Positions 32,623 through 41,636 of a stretch of 64,000 nt of DNA are shown here, piece by piece. The DNA comes from Chryseobacterium sp. H1D6B (GTDB lineage Bacteria > Bacteroidota > Bacteroidia > Flavobacteriales > Weeksellaceae), in contig NZ_JARXVJ010000001.1 in NCBI RefSeq assembly GCF_029892445.1, positions 496,001-560,000 on the forward strand, written 5' to 3'. A program made the translations under genes and the position numbers. The stretch's first letter is position 1. Every line of letters starts with the position of its first letter. The notes under the pieces were generated by a model. The model worked only from the letters and a program-made list of their open reading frames with translations. It was not told where the DNA came from and ran no database searches.

Positions 32623-33228
32623 ATGAAAATCATCTGCATAGGGAGAAATTACAGCGAACACGCAAAGGAATTAGGAAATGAAGTTCCTGAAAATCCAGTT
32701 ATTTTCATGAAACCTGATACGGCAGTGCTGAAAGGAAATGATTTTTATATTCCTGAGTTTTCAAGCGATGTTCATTACGAACTGGAAGTCGTTTTAAAAA
32801 TTTCTAAAGGAGGAAAATACATCCAGAAAGATACGGCGCACAAACATTATGAAGAAATTGGTTTAGGGATAGATTTCACAGCAAGAGATCTCCAAAGCCA
32901 GCTTAAATCGAAAGGACTGCCTTGGGAGCTTGCCAAAGGCTTTGACGGGTCTGCTGTGGTGGGAAATTTCTTTAAAAAAGAAAATTATGACCTCCAGCAT
33001 CTCCAGTTTTCATTATTAAAGAATAAAGAGGAGGTTCAGGATGGAAATACAAAAGATATGCTGTTCAGTTTTGATGATATCATCGCTTTTGTTTCTCAAT
33101 ATTTTACATTGAGAGTAGGCGACCTTATCTTCACGGGAACTCCACAAGGTGTAGGCAGGGTAGAAGAAAATGACGTTCTAGAAGGGTTTTTGGAGGACGA
33201 AAAAATTATTGACATCAGAATATTATAA
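32623..33228 (+). CDS. fumarylacetoacetate hydrolase-family protein
   Basis: A 201-residue single-domain FAH-family enzyme, which hydrolyses or decarboxylates acylpyruvate-like beta-diketo acids with a divalent metal. The start KIICIGRNYSEHAKELGNE is the conserved substrate and metal entry; VHYELEVVLKI supplies the glutamates, and FTGTPQGVG is the family C-terminal mark. The short form resembles YcgM and oxaloacetate decarboxylase FAHD1. It lies downstream of the repeat element and has no clear -7 box, so it may be read through from upstream. The physiological substrate is not decided. Confidence 0.9.
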   Translation: MKIICIGRNYSEHAKELGNEVPENPVIFMKPDTAVLKGNDFYIPEFSSDVHYELEVVLKISKGGKYIQKDTAHKHYEEIGLGIDFTARDLQSQLKSKGLPWELAKGFDGSAVVGNFFKKENYDLQHLQFSLLKNKEEVQDGNTKDMLFSFDDIIAFVSQYFTLRVGDLIFTGTPQGVGRVEENDVLEGFLEDEKIIDIRIL

Positions 33229-33288
33229 GTAATTTAACATTCCGTCTGGCATTTTTTTCCTATCTTTAAAATAACAAAATTAAAGGTT

Positions 33289-33726
33289 ATGATAAACATT
33301 GTACTGCCCGTAGATTTTGGGGACAAAACGGATCAGCTTGTAGATGGCGCTATAAAATTCGCTAAAGAAATCAACGGCAAGATTAATTTAATACATGTAG
33401 CCCCTTCTGATATAGGTTTTGCCATCGGCGATATGGGATTCCAGTATTTTCCAGAAGTGGAAGAAAACGAAATTAGACAGGAGCTCATTCAGCTTAATAA
33501 AATCGAACAAAAAATTTCGGCTCACAATATAGACTGTGAGCACCTTTTAAAACAAGGGATTGCTAAAGATATTATTTTGGAGTATGCCAATGATAAAAAA
33601 GCCGATTACATTGTAATGGGTTCTCACGGAAGAAGCGGAATTTATGATGTATTTGTTGGAAGCTTAACAAAAGGGCTGACTAAAAATTCAACTATCCCTG
33701 TTTTGGTACTTCCTATTCACGAATGA
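33289..33726 (+). CDS. universal stress protein (UspA family)
   Basis: A 145-residue single USP domain. The ATP-binding pattern G-x2-G-x9-G is seen in GSHGRSGIYDVFVGSLTKG (about residues 112-130), and INIVLPVDFGDKT gives the first strand. It probably binds ATP and acts as a stress-linked regulator. A near-consensus box TATCTTTA lies 24 bases upstream, and a long bidirectional terminator follows, so it is a single-gene unit. Length and start are canonical. Confidence 0.93.
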   Translation: MINIVLPVDFGDKTDQLVDGAIKFAKEINGKINLIHVAPSDIGFAIGDMGFQYFPEVEENEIRQELIQLNKIEQKISAHNIDCEHLLKQGIAKDIILEYANDKKADYIVMGSHGRSGIYDVFVGSLTKGLTKNSTIPVLVLPIHE

Positions 33727-33752
33727 AAAATTTAATTTTAATCGTTACCATA

Positions 33753-33788
33753 AAAAAGCCGATCAAATAAAAATTTGATCGGCTTTTT
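33753..33788. terminator. bidirectional terminator (15-bp stem)
   Basis: Perfect 15-base arms (33753-33767 and 33774-33788, core GCCGATCAAA) with a 6-base loop. It ends the stress-protein gene and, on the other strand, the DUF6341 gene. Confidence 0.85.
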
Positions 33789-33805
33789 ACTATATAACCA
33801 ATTAA

Positions 33806-34039
33806 TTAACCTTCTTTTTTATAAATTTCAGGATCATAATAGGGATGTTTACCTTCTGTTGGAGAGAAGTAATCTTTGTCTTTATCTCCACTTAATTTCA
33901 CTACCAGTACATAGCACCAGTATGTGAACATTACACAGCAAACGATAAATAGAATCCAGTTAAGGACATTTCCGAAAGTATCAAAAAAACCAAAAGTCCA
34001 TTTGAAAACTTTGCTTAAGAATAGAAAGAAAGACGTCAT
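33806..34039 (-). CDS. small single-pass membrane protein, DUF6341-like
   Basis: A 77-residue protein with an N-terminal amphipathic stretch and one membrane helix (LNWILFIVCCVMFTYWCYVL, about residues 27-46). A charged cytosolic tail containing YYDPEIYKKEG follows. It fits the small Flavobacteria proteins now grouped as DUF6341. It is divergent from the DUF6427-like gene and shares an overlapping promoter region with it. The function is unknown; joint control with its neighbour suggests a common envelope role. Confidence 0.7.
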   Translation of the reverse strand: MTSFFLFLSKVFKWTFGFFDTFGNVLNWILFIVCCVMFTYWCYVLVVKLSGDKDKDYFSPTEGKHPYYDPEIYKKEG

Positions 34040-34057
34040 TATTTTCCTTTTTTAAAT

Positions 34058-34065
34058 TAACTTTG
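34058..34065 (+). promoter_or_regulatory. -7 box of the DUF6427-like gene
   Basis: TAACTTTG, 16 bases before the ATG at 34082. It faces the minus-strand box at 34068-34075. Confidence 0.6.
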
Positions 34066-34067
34066 TA

Positions 34068-34075
34068 CAAATTTA
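34068..34075 (-). promoter_or_regulatory. -7 box of the DUF6341-like gene
   Basis: Minus-strand TAAATTTG, 28 bases before the ATG at 34039 and only 2 bases from the facing plus-strand box. Confidence 0.6.
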
Positions 34076-34081
34076 TAAAAA

Positions 34082-34987
34082 ATGTTTAAATTACTTTCAA
34101 AAGAAAGCAATATTTTTTCAATTCCTGTTTATATTGGTTTTCTTCTTTTAATAGTAATAGTATTTAACATCCTGAATTTCAATACTTATGAAGCAATTAT
34201 AGCCGGAATTACATTTTTGGGAATTGCTTTAGCCTATTTCTGTTTTCACACGATCGCCCTTAATTATCAGACTCACCTGCCTTTATTTTTATATACATTT
34301 TTTATTTTTGGTCTTTATCCTGGAAATTTAGACATTGGCGTTGCGGTCGCCCTCCTTACAAATTCTTTTCTTTTTCTGCTTCTTACAAGCACTGATGAAG
34401 ATACCAGAAAGAAGTCTTACGTTTTAGTAGGAGCAATTGTGGCTCTTAACTTTATATTCCTGCCGACCACCTGGCCGATGGCTGTTTTTGTCATTATCCA
34501 CGTGATTGCCACTTCAGAAAAAATCAGTTTAAACCTTTTTAGATTTCTTTTGGGAGTCGTATTAATAGCGTTCAGTTATTTTTCTATCATGTTTTTCTTT
34601 AGATTTACTTCCTGGAATCTTGATTATTTCCCATTTGGGCAGATGAAATTAATGACGGATTATTCCGGACTGGTTCCATTGCTTCCAATTGCTTTAATGC
34701 TGATCTATGCAGTGTACGACCATTTTAAAAATTACAATAAGAAAAGCCCGGTAAGCAGATATAAATATACTTTTTTACTGGTTTTTTCATTAGCCCAGCT
34801 GGTTACTATTATTCTTTATATGAATAAAAGTTATCAATATTTATTGCTCTTAGCCTTTCCGGCAAGTATTATACTGAGCAGAATGTTAAGGTTTTTACCT
34901 AAATATTGGATGAAAGAAGTCAGTTTATGGCTGACGATTATTAGTTTAGTTACCTTTAAAATAGGTACTTATTTTCATTTATTTTAA
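34082..34987 (+). CDS. polytopic membrane protein, DUF6427-like
   Basis: A 301-residue protein with about eight TM segments and short loops (for example IPVYIGFLLLIVIVFNIL at the N-terminus). No transporter signature was recognised. The type is common in Flavobacteria, where it is listed as DUF6427. The DUF3109 gene follows after 6 bases, indicating co-transcription. The function is unknown. Confidence 0.78.
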   Translation: MFKLLSKESNIFSIPVYIGFLLLIVIVFNILNFNTYEAIIAGITFLGIALAYFCFHTIALNYQTHLPLFLYTFFIFGLYPGNLDIGVAVALLTNSFLFLLLTSTDEDTRKKSYVLVGAIVALNFIFLPTTWPMAVFVIIHVIATSEKISLNLFRFLLGVVLIAFSYFSIMFFFRFTSWNLDYFPFGQMKLMTDYSGLVPLLPIALMLIYAVYDHFKNYNKKSPVSRYKYTFLLVFSLAQLVTIILYMNKSYQYLLLLAFPASIILSRMLRFLPKYWMKEVSLWLTIISLVTFKIGTYFHLF

Positions 34988-34993
34988 AAGATT

Positions 34994-35578
34994 ATGATTC
35001 AAATAGACGATAAATTAATTTCTGAGGATATATTTTCCGACGAGTTCGTTTGCAACCTTTCAAAATGTAAAGGTGCATGTTGTGTGGAAGGAGATGTAGG
35101 AGCTCCTCTTGATAAAGACGAGATTGAGATTCTGGACAGTATTTTCGAAAAAATAAAACCTTATTTAACAAAAGAAGGAATTGAAGCACTTGAAGAGCAG
35201 GGAACATGGACTACGGATCCCTCTGACGGTATGCTTGTAACTCCGATGGTAGAAGACCGTGAATGTGCTTATGTAACTTTTGACGAAAAAGGAATCACCA
35301 AGTGCGGTATTGAAAAAGCCTATGAAGACGGAGCTATTGACTGGCAGAAACCGATCTCCTGCCACCTTTACCCTATCCGGGCGACCGAGTATTCTACTTT
35401 TACAGCATTAAACTACCACGAGTGGTCTGTATGCAGTGATGCATGTGCTTTAGGAAAAGAACTGCAGGTTCCTATTTATAAATTCCTGAAAACTCCTCTG
35501 ACAAGAAAATATGGAGCAGAATTTTATACGGTTTTAAGTGAAGCCGCAGATGAATGGAAAAAAGAATATGGTTCATAA
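34994..35578 (+). CDS. DUF3109 cysteine-rich protein
   Basis: A 194-residue cytosolic protein. The N-terminal cluster CNLSKCKGACC (Cys20, Cys25, Cys29, Cys30) and later cysteines in RECAYV, KCGIEK, SCHLYPIR and VCSDACALG suit an iron-sulfur or zinc cluster, as in the YkgJ-like DUF3109 family. In a few members a role in radical chemistry or metal insertion has been suggested but not established. It is the last gene of the DUF6427-DUF3109 unit and is followed by a bidirectional terminator shared with the M16 peptidase gene. Confidence 0.88.
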   Translation: MIQIDDKLISEDIFSDEFVCNLSKCKGACCVEGDVGAPLDKDEIEILDSIFEKIKPYLTKEGIEALEEQGTWTTDPSDGMLVTPMVEDRECAYVTFDEKGITKCGIEKAYEDGAIDWQKPISCHLYPIRATEYSTFTALNYHEWSVCSDACALGKELQVPIYKFLKTPLTRKYGAEFYTVLSEAADEWKKEYGS

Positions 35579-35582
35579 AAAT

Positions 35583-35615
35583 AAAAAACCGCAGATAACT
35601 TATCTGCGGTTTTTT
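35583..35615. terminator. bidirectional terminator (15-bp stem)
   Basis: Perfect 15-base arms (35583-35597 and 35601-35615, core CCGCAGATA) with loop ACT, between convergent genes. Confidence 0.85.
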
Positions 35616-35631
35616 ATTGTATTTAAGTTAT

Positions 35632-38487
35632 TTAATTTGAAACTCCTGATTTACTAACAGCAGGTTTTGTTTCGTCTTTTTTAGCATTCTCCCATCCGTC
35701 TTCCGGCATTAAGGTTGCGACAATTCTATTCTTTGTCAGGTATTTTTTAGCGACATCCTGCAGATCTTTTACAGTCAGTGCTTTTACTTTTTCCTGATAG
35801 TTTAAGATGTCATATTTATCGCTTCCATCCAGCTGATTTTTAGCGAGTGCATTCATCCAGTATCCATTGTCTTTCAACTGGGTTTTATTGTCATTGTATT
35901 CTCCTTCTTTGTACTTGTCAAGATCTTTCTGTTCTGGGCCTTTATCGATAAGTTTCTGAATTTCAGCAATCGCACTTTTTGTCAGCTTCTCAGTATTTTC
36001 AGGTCCGCAAGGGAATTGAAGGCTGAAATTATAGGTACTGTAAGGTACTTTAGACATTCCGCCTCTCGCACCTCCTCCATAAATTCCGCTTTCATCTTCT
36101 CTCAGTTTTTCAATGACTTTAATGGTTGCTACTTCTCCTAAAGCAGATAATGCCAGCGCTTCTTTTTCATTGTAAGGAGCTTCACCGCTGTAAGCAATGG
36201 TTACCATGCTTTTAGGATCCTTCCCTTTTTTGTAAACTTTAGTGTAATCACCGGTCAGCTGTCTGTAGCCTGTATCTTTAAACGCTGTCGCTTTTCCTGT
36301 AGAAGGGAGGCTTGCTATATACTGCAGCACTTCATCTTTGAATTTCGCCTCGTCAATATTTCCGACAAAATAAAATTGGAAGTTTCCAGCGTTAGCAAAT
36401 TTTTCTTTATAAATATCATAGGCTTTTTTATAATCGGTATTCGCCCATTCTTTTTCTAAAGGAACAATTCCAATAAATCTCGGGTTTTTCTGATTCATGA
36501 ATTTAGCATGTTCGTTTGAAAAATAGAACTGCGGATTTGAAGTAAGATTATTCAGCATGGCAGACTGCTTTTCTTTATAAGCATTGAATGCATCAGGATT
36601 GTAATTTAATCCCGTAAAATAAGCGTGTACAAGCTCCATAGCTGTTCCCAGATCTTTTTGGGTCGTTCTTCCTGATATCCCTTCTGTTAAAGGACCTACA
36701 GACGGATTAGCACTTACCTGCTTTCCGGCAAGATAATTAGTAAGTTCAGATTTTGAGAATCCATTTACCCCTGCTTCTGTTAGTGCCGGATATGCAAATT
36801 GGGTTTTATTATAATCAGCATCAGAGATCAGAGAGCTTCCTCCTAAACTTCTTGCTGTAAATAAAATTTCATCGTCTTTAAAATCTGTTTTCTTAAAGGT
36901 TACTTTTGCTCCGTTACTCAATGTCCAGGTGGTGGTGCCTAATTTTTCATCAGTTTCAGTTTTAGCGATTTTACCTTCAGATTTGAAAGGTTTCACAAGG
37001 TTTTTGATCGTTGCTTTTTCTTCATAAGGCTTCAGATCAGCCATTTTTACTTCTTCAAATGTTTTCAGTACCATTGCTTCAGACGGCATTGTAACATTGT
37101 CTTTTTTAGGTCCTGTGATCACCACTACTCTGCTGTCATCTTTCACCATTTTTTTAATCACATCATTGGTCTGGGCTAATGTAACTGATGGTAAAAACTT
37201 TTTCGTGTCTTCATATTCCCAAGCGATTCCCGGCATAGGTTCCTGCTCCAAAAAGCTTCTTACATACTCATCTACCAGCATACTGCTCTCCGTTTTATCA
37301 CGGTTGTTGTATGATCTTTCCATGTTAGAAAGTATTTGAGATTTCGCCCTGTCCAGTTCAGTTTGAGTGAATCCGAATCTTTTTGCTCTTTCTACTTCTT
37401 CTAAAAGAACTTTAAGCCCGTTCAGCTGGTTTCCATCTTTTGTCATGGCATATCCCTGGAAAGCTTCTTTAGTCCTCGCATATGTTCCTCCATGATACAC
37501 AGAACCAAAAGTGAACGGCGGATTATTGGAATTGATTAATTCTCTCAATCTGTTATTCAGCATTGTAGAACTTATATTTTCCACAAGACTTTGATTATAC
37601 TGCTCTACAGTAACGTCAGGCTTGTAAGCTTCTGTATCTTTCATGGTAAACTGTACCATTGAGTTCGTAGCATCAGGATCAGTTTCCACGGCAACCAGTG
37701 TTTCTTTATGGTTTGGAAGATCAAACGATTTTCTTTCTCTTGGTTTTGCCGGATTTTTATATTTACTAAAATTATCCTTAATTTTTTTTTCTACTTCATC
37801 TACATTGATGTCTCCTACTACCACAATAGCCATAAGATCCGGTCTGTACCAGTCTTGATGGAATTTTCTGATCACATCGGGCTTAAAGTTTTCCAGCACT
37901 TCTTTTTTACCAATCGGAAGCCTTTCTGCATACTGAGATTTGTATAATAATTTAGGCAGATATTTGTCCTGCATTCTTTTATCGGCTCCTAACCCTAATC
38001 TTAATTCTTCCAGTACAACTCCTCTTTCTTTATTAATCTGCTCGTCTGAAAGAGTAGCATTAAAAGCCCAGTCTTCCATTACTTTTAGACCGGCATCAAG
38101 ATTTCCCGGTTTATCTAAAGGAACAGGAAGCATATACACTGTTTCATCAAAACTAGTATATGCATTAAGATGCTGTCCGAATTTCACTCCGATCGACTGC
38201 AGAAAATCTACTAATTTGTTATCCGGAAAATTTTTAGTCCCGTTGAAGTTCATATGCTCCATAAAGTGAGCCAGCCCCCTTTGGTTTTCATCTTCGAGAA
38301 TAGAGCCTGCATTGATGGCTAACCTGAAGTCTACTTTCTTTTCAGGCAGTGTATTTTTTTTAATATAATACTTCATTCCGTTTGGAAGCGTACCCATTTT
38401 CACAGATGCATCCACTGGAATGTTCTGTGCAAAGCCATTTGCTGAGATCAAAAAGACAACCGCAAATGAAGATAGAATTTTTTTCAT
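35632..38487 (-). CDS. M16-family zinc metallopeptidase (exported, two-lobe)
   Basis: A 951-residue exported protease of the pitrilysin/insulysin type. The signal peptide is SSFAVVFLISANGFAQ. The inverted zinc motif HFMEH is at residues 74-78, with the third ligand in ERGVVLEELR. The second half repeats the fold without the zinc motif (LSNGAKVTFKKTDF starts it), making the usual active plus inactive pair. It degrades peptides in the periplasm; the substrate is unknown. It is preceded by a separately terminated gene on the same strand. Confidence 0.92.
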   Translation of the reverse strand: MKKILSSFAVVFLISANGFAQNIPVDASVKMGTLPNGMKYYIKKNTLPEKKVDFRLAINAGSILEDENQRGLAHFMEHMNFNGTKNFPDNKLVDFLQSIGVKFGQHLNAYTSFDETVYMLPVPLDKPGNLDAGLKVMEDWAFNATLSDEQINKERGVVLEELRLGLGADKRMQDKYLPKLLYKSQYAERLPIGKKEVLENFKPDVIRKFHQDWYRPDLMAIVVVGDINVDEVEKKIKDNFSKYKNPAKPRERKSFDLPNHKETLVAVETDPDATNSMVQFTMKDTEAYKPDVTVEQYNQSLVENISSTMLNNRLRELINSNNPPFTFGSVYHGGTYARTKEAFQGYAMTKDGNQLNGLKVLLEEVERAKRFGFTQTELDRAKSQILSNMERSYNNRDKTESSMLVDEYVRSFLEQEPMPGIAWEYEDTKKFLPSVTLAQTNDVIKKMVKDDSRVVVITGPKKDNVTMPSEAMVLKTFEEVKMADLKPYEEKATIKNLVKPFKSEGKIAKTETDEKLGTTTWTLSNGAKVTFKKTDFKDDEILFTARSLGGSSLISDADYNKTQFAYPALTEAGVNGFSKSELTNYLAGKQVSANPSVGPLTEGISGRTTQKDLGTAMELVHAYFTGLNYNPDAFNAYKEKQSAMLNNLTSNPQFYFSNEHAKFMNQKNPRFIGIVPLEKEWANTDYKKAYDIYKEKFANAGNFQFYFVGNIDEAKFKDEVLQYIASLPSTGKATAFKDTGYRQLTGDYTKVYKKGKDPKSMVTIAYSGEAPYNEKEALALSALGEVATIKVIEKLREDESGIYGGGARGGMSKVPYSTYNFSLQFPCGPENTEKLTKSAIAEIQKLIDKGPEQKDLDKYKEGEYNDNKTQLKDNGYWMNALAKNQLDGSDKYDILNYQEKVKALTVKDLQDVAKKYLTKNRIVATLMPEDGWENAKKDETKPAVSKSGVSN

Positions 38488-38574
38488 ATAATCATTTAAT
38501 TTCCAGCTAAAAGTATAAATTATTCACAACCTAATGAAATTTATTCACTTTGAATAGAGTTAAAGTTGAGTTAA

Positions 38575-38633
38575 AAAAAATTAGGCAAAAAAAAAGCTGG
38601 ACAATGTCCAGCTTTTTTTTTGCCTAATTTTTT
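38575..38633 (-). terminator. very long perfect hairpin (28-bp stem, 3-base loop)
   Basis: Arms 38575-38602 and 38606-38633 are exactly complementary. The inner part GCTGGAC-AAT-GTCCAGC is followed by A9/T9 and then TTAGGC/GCCTAA with a further A6/T6. It starts 7 bases after the stop of the LolA-like gene and is a terminator nested inside a second one. Confidence 0.75.
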
Positions 38634-38639
38634 AATGTC

Positions 38640-39323
38640 TTATTTAAAATCGGCGTCTGTAACTCCAGAATTGACCACAACTTTTGTTGTTTTAATTGTA
38701 ATTTTCTGTCCGTTTCCTTCAGCATCCATTTCTGCAGGGAATTGTATTCCATCAACCGTCATATAACTTTTAACAACTGCAGATCCTTCTTTTGAAGATG
38801 ATTTATACAATAAACCTGTAGCAGTATCAAAGTAAAAGCTTCCTTTATCAGAAGTTAATACATTATAGTCTTTTCCGTCAATTTTTTCTACAGTAACGGT
38901 TTTAAAATTGGCAGGATCGTATCCTAATGCGTCAATAGTTTTGCTTTTTTTCAATTCCGCGATTTTATCTGCAGGAATATCCATTTTTGTTCCCATTTGG
39001 TCAAAATATCCTTTCTCTCCATCAAAAAGCTGAACCATCTGCTGGCCCATCACTGTTTGTACAGATTTGAATTTATTTCCCATTTTTTTTGTAGTCATGG
39101 AAATCTCCATACCCTGCACAGCAAGAGTATTGTCGGTAATAGTGCTTTTTACGGCATCTAATTTATCTTTTCCGCCTAAAGCTTTAATATAGTTATCTAC
39201 AACTTCTTTAGGTGTTAATTTAGATTTCACAGCTTCCGTTTTTGCAGAAGCAGCAGTCTGTTGTGCAGCTACAGAACCAGAGAAAAGTACAGCACAGAAA
39301 AACGGAATGATTATCTTTTTCAT
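38640..39323 (-). CDS. exported outer-membrane-lipoprotein-sorting-like protein
   Basis: A 227-residue secreted protein. The signal peptide is KKIIIPFFCAVLFSGSVAAQ, and the body is a LolA/LolB-like half-barrel (repeated ITDNTLAVQGMEISMTTKKM and SVQTVMGQQMVQLFDGEKGY). It probably binds hydrophobic ligands or lipoproteins in the periplasm. It is monocistronic, with TATATTTA as a near-consensus box upstream and an unusually long terminator after it. Precise function not established. Confidence 0.78.
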   Translation of the reverse strand: MKKIIIPFFCAVLFSGSVAAQQTAASAKTEAVKSKLTPKEVVDNYIKALGGKDKLDAVKSTITDNTLAVQGMEISMTTKKMGNKFKSVQTVMGQQMVQLFDGEKGYFDQMGTKMDIPADKIAELKKSKTIDALGYDPANFKTVTVEKIDGKDYNVLTSDKGSFYFDTATGLLYKSSSKEGSAVVKSYMTVDGIQFPAEMDAEGNGQKITIKTTKVVVNSGVTDADFK

Positions 39324-39391
39324 ATAGTAATTTTAGAATGGTAAATATAGGAATATTGATTAATATATAATAAATCTATTCTGTAACAAAA

Positions 39392-39417
39392 AAAACCACC
39401 AAAAAGATGGTGGTTTT
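39392..39417 (-). terminator. terminator of the trigger factor gene
   Basis: Arms AAAACCACCA and TGGTGGTTTT (10 bp) with a 6-base loop, 22 bases after the tig stop; T-rich on the minus strand. Confidence 0.75.
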
Positions 39418-39438
39418 CAAATATTTATATCAAATAAA

Positions 39439-40773
39439 TTATTTTTTAAGTTCTTCTAAGAAATCGTCGTGAGAGATTTTAGTTTCTTTTTTAGTCGCTT
39501 TTTCAAGAATTACATCTTTTAATTTTGTCATTGCAACTTCAGAAGAAATTTGTCTTACCTGCTCTTGGTCTTTCAACATTTCAACAGCATATTTTTGAAT
39601 TTCTTCGTCTCCTAAATGGTGGATTCCGTAGATTGCTAATTGATTTCTTACTAACTGCTCAGCTTGTGCTAAAACATCAGCATAATCTAATTGAATTTCG
39701 TTATCATTCATCAATTTACCTTCGATGATCTGATATTTCAATTGGTTCTTTTCAGCTTCCAGGATTTCTTTTGCCTGCTCTTCAGACTGGATATTCTGGT
39801 TAGAGAATACCAACCACTTCACTAGGAAACTTTCTGGAAGTTTTACTTCTTCTTTCTCAGTAACCTGCTCTAATACTTTATTTACAAAGTGTACGTCAGC
39901 ATTTTGTTGGAAATACTCATCTAATTCAGCTTTCACTTTTTCTTTAAGCTCTTCTTCAGATTTGATGTTTCCTTCTCCATATACTTTATCAAATAATTCT
40001 TGATTAAGTTCTGCAAGGCTTAAGCTGTAAAAATCTTTTACTTTAACTTCTACTTCAGCATGGTGAAGGTGTTCTACCTCTTCTTTGCTGAAACCTAATT
40101 CTTTAGCTAATTCTTCATCACCAGCAAGAGTTTCTTTAGAAACTTTTACAGAACCGTCCATTTTCAAACCTTTTACTAATTTGAAAGCTTCTTTGTTTTC
40201 ACCTGTAATCGTAGCATTCTTTGGATGGTGGTGGTGCTCACCTTCAGCATCTTCTTCCGCTACTTGAGAAATCTCTAAAACAATGTAAGAATCTTTAGTG
40301 ATTTTGTCTTGCGGAACCTGCTCTGCAAAACGCTTCTGCATATTTTCAATGCTTTTGCTGATTTCTTTATCAGAAGCTTCTACTTTATAGTGCGGCGCTT
40401 CGTATTTAGCTAAGTCTATAGTAAATTCAGGTTCGTAACCTACTTCAAAAGCAACTTCTAACTGATCAGCATTATGATTGAAATCATTTACAGGCTGAGG
40501 AACAGGCTGTCCAACTAATCTTAACTTGTTTTCGTTGATATGGTTGTTTAGAGCATCAGAAACTTGTTTGTTGATTTCTTCAAATGCAATACCTGCTTCA
40601 TATTGTTTTCTAACCATACTTAAAGGCACTTTTCCTTTTCTAAAACCAGGAACCTGAGCATTTTTAGCATAATTAATCAATTGTTTTTCTACTTTTTCTT
40701 TGTAGTCGGATTTATCCAATGTTACTGTAAGCAATGCACTTACATCATCATGGTTTTTTGCGGTAACCTTCAT
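39439..40773 (-). CDS. tig: trigger factor (ribosome-associated chaperone)
   Basis: A 444-residue protein. The N-terminal ribosome-binding domain contains the signature GFRKGKVPLSMVRKQY (about residues 44-59), the helical arms and the C-terminal substrate cradle follow. The central FKBP-like peptidyl-prolyl isomerase domain is interrupted by an acidic/His-rich loop (DAEGEHHHHPKN, about residues 174-185). It binds nascent chains at the ribosome exit. No clpP or clpX gene, which often neighbour tig, lies within the window on this side. A -7 box is about 23 bases upstream. Confidence 0.94.
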   Translation of the reverse strand: MKVTAKNHDDVSALLTVTLDKSDYKEKVEKQLINYAKNAQVPGFRKGKVPLSMVRKQYEAGIAFEEINKQVSDALNNHINENKLRLVGQPVPQPVNDFNHNADQLEVAFEVGYEPEFTIDLAKYEAPHYKVEASDKEISKSIENMQKRFAEQVPQDKITKDSYIVLEISQVAEEDAEGEHHHHPKNATITGENKEAFKLVKGLKMDGSVKVSKETLAGDEELAKELGFSKEEVEHLHHAEVEVKVKDFYSLSLAELNQELFDKVYGEGNIKSEEELKEKVKAELDEYFQQNADVHFVNKVLEQVTEKEEVKLPESFLVKWLVFSNQNIQSEEQAKEILEAEKNQLKYQIIEGKLMNDNEIQLDYADVLAQAEQLVRNQLAIYGIHHLGDEEIQKYAVEMLKDQEQVRQISSEVAMTKLKDVILEKATKKETKISHDDFLEELKK

Positions 40774-40795
40774 TATTGATTAAAATTTTAGGTTG

Positions 40796-40803
40796 CAAAA
40801 ATA
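40796..40803 (-). promoter_or_regulatory. -7 box of tig
   Basis: Minus-strand TATTTTTG, an exact consensus match, 22 bases before the ATG. Confidence 0.55.
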
Positions 40804-40938
40804 GGTAAAAAAAGAGGAATTGCAAAATATAAAAATCTTAAGAATTTATAAATTTTGCAATTCGACTTTTAGTTCCAAGAAATTAATAGTGAGAACATTA
40901 AAAACTTAGAGGAACATGCTGTAAAAAGAGGAGTAAAA

Positions 40939-41508
40939 TTAGTTTGAAAGATTAAAAGTTGCTTCTGCATCAGTCTCTCCTCCTACTACACTTCCCCATG
41001 CAGTTCCGTTCTGCGCATCATTCACACTTTGAGGCGCGTGGATTAAGTCTAATTTCAGGAATGGTGCTGCTCCATTAACTACTTTTACTACATTCCAGGT
41101 TGTTTTTAATCCAACTCTTTTGCCGTCATTTCTTAAATCATTTCCATCTTGTCTTGTGATGTTGATTGTAGATTTAGGAAAATCGAAAATTAAAAAGTGT
41201 TCGTTTTTAGCATCAATAATTTCCTGTGTTACGTCTTCATTTCCATTTTTAAACTTGGCGGTTACGCTGTACGATTTTCCATCCTGCAGAATAATGGTCG
41301 GCTGCCCTCCGGCCCCAATGCTGTAATTGTAATCTGCCGTAGTTCCCGATGCTATATCTGTTACTGCCAAAACAATATTTGTCAGCTCCTCCTGAGGGAT
41401 ATCATCTTCTTCAGCAGAACCGTCTCTCTGACATGAAACTACAGTAATCGTAATGAATAAAACAGCTAATAATTTGATTATATTTTTAGTATTGAATAAA
41501 TTGTTCAT
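40939..41508 (-). CDS. exported lipoprotein linked to a TonB-dependent receptor
   Basis: A 189-residue lipoprotein from the ATG at 41508. The lipobox is TVVSCQ with Cys26 as the lipidated residue, followed by an acidic linker (AEEDDIPQEELT) that acts as a surface-retention or flexible tether. The globular part has no motif that I recognise. It follows the TonB receptor on the same strand with a 128-base gap, and is probably its surface or periplasmic partner. An upstream in-frame ATG at 41583 would bury the signal peptide. Confidence 0.75.
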   Translation of the reverse strand: MNNLFNTKNIIKLLAVLFITITVVSCQRDGSAEEDDIPQEELTNIVLAVTDIASGTTADYNYSIGAGGQPTIILQDGKSYSVTAKFKNGNEDVTQEIIDAKNEHFLIFDFPKSTINITRQDGNDLRNDGKRVGLKTTWNVVKVVNGAAPFLKLDLIHAPQSVNDAQNGTAWGSVVGGETDAEATFNLSN

Positions 41509-41636
41509 TTTAAAAAAATTTAAGATTGTAAAATTTTGTTTTTGTAATAGTTGAATGGACTGTCCATTTTTAATACCCGTCAAAGCCTATAAAACGCTGT
41601 AACTATTAAAAAAAACGGACAATCTGTTATTGAATT

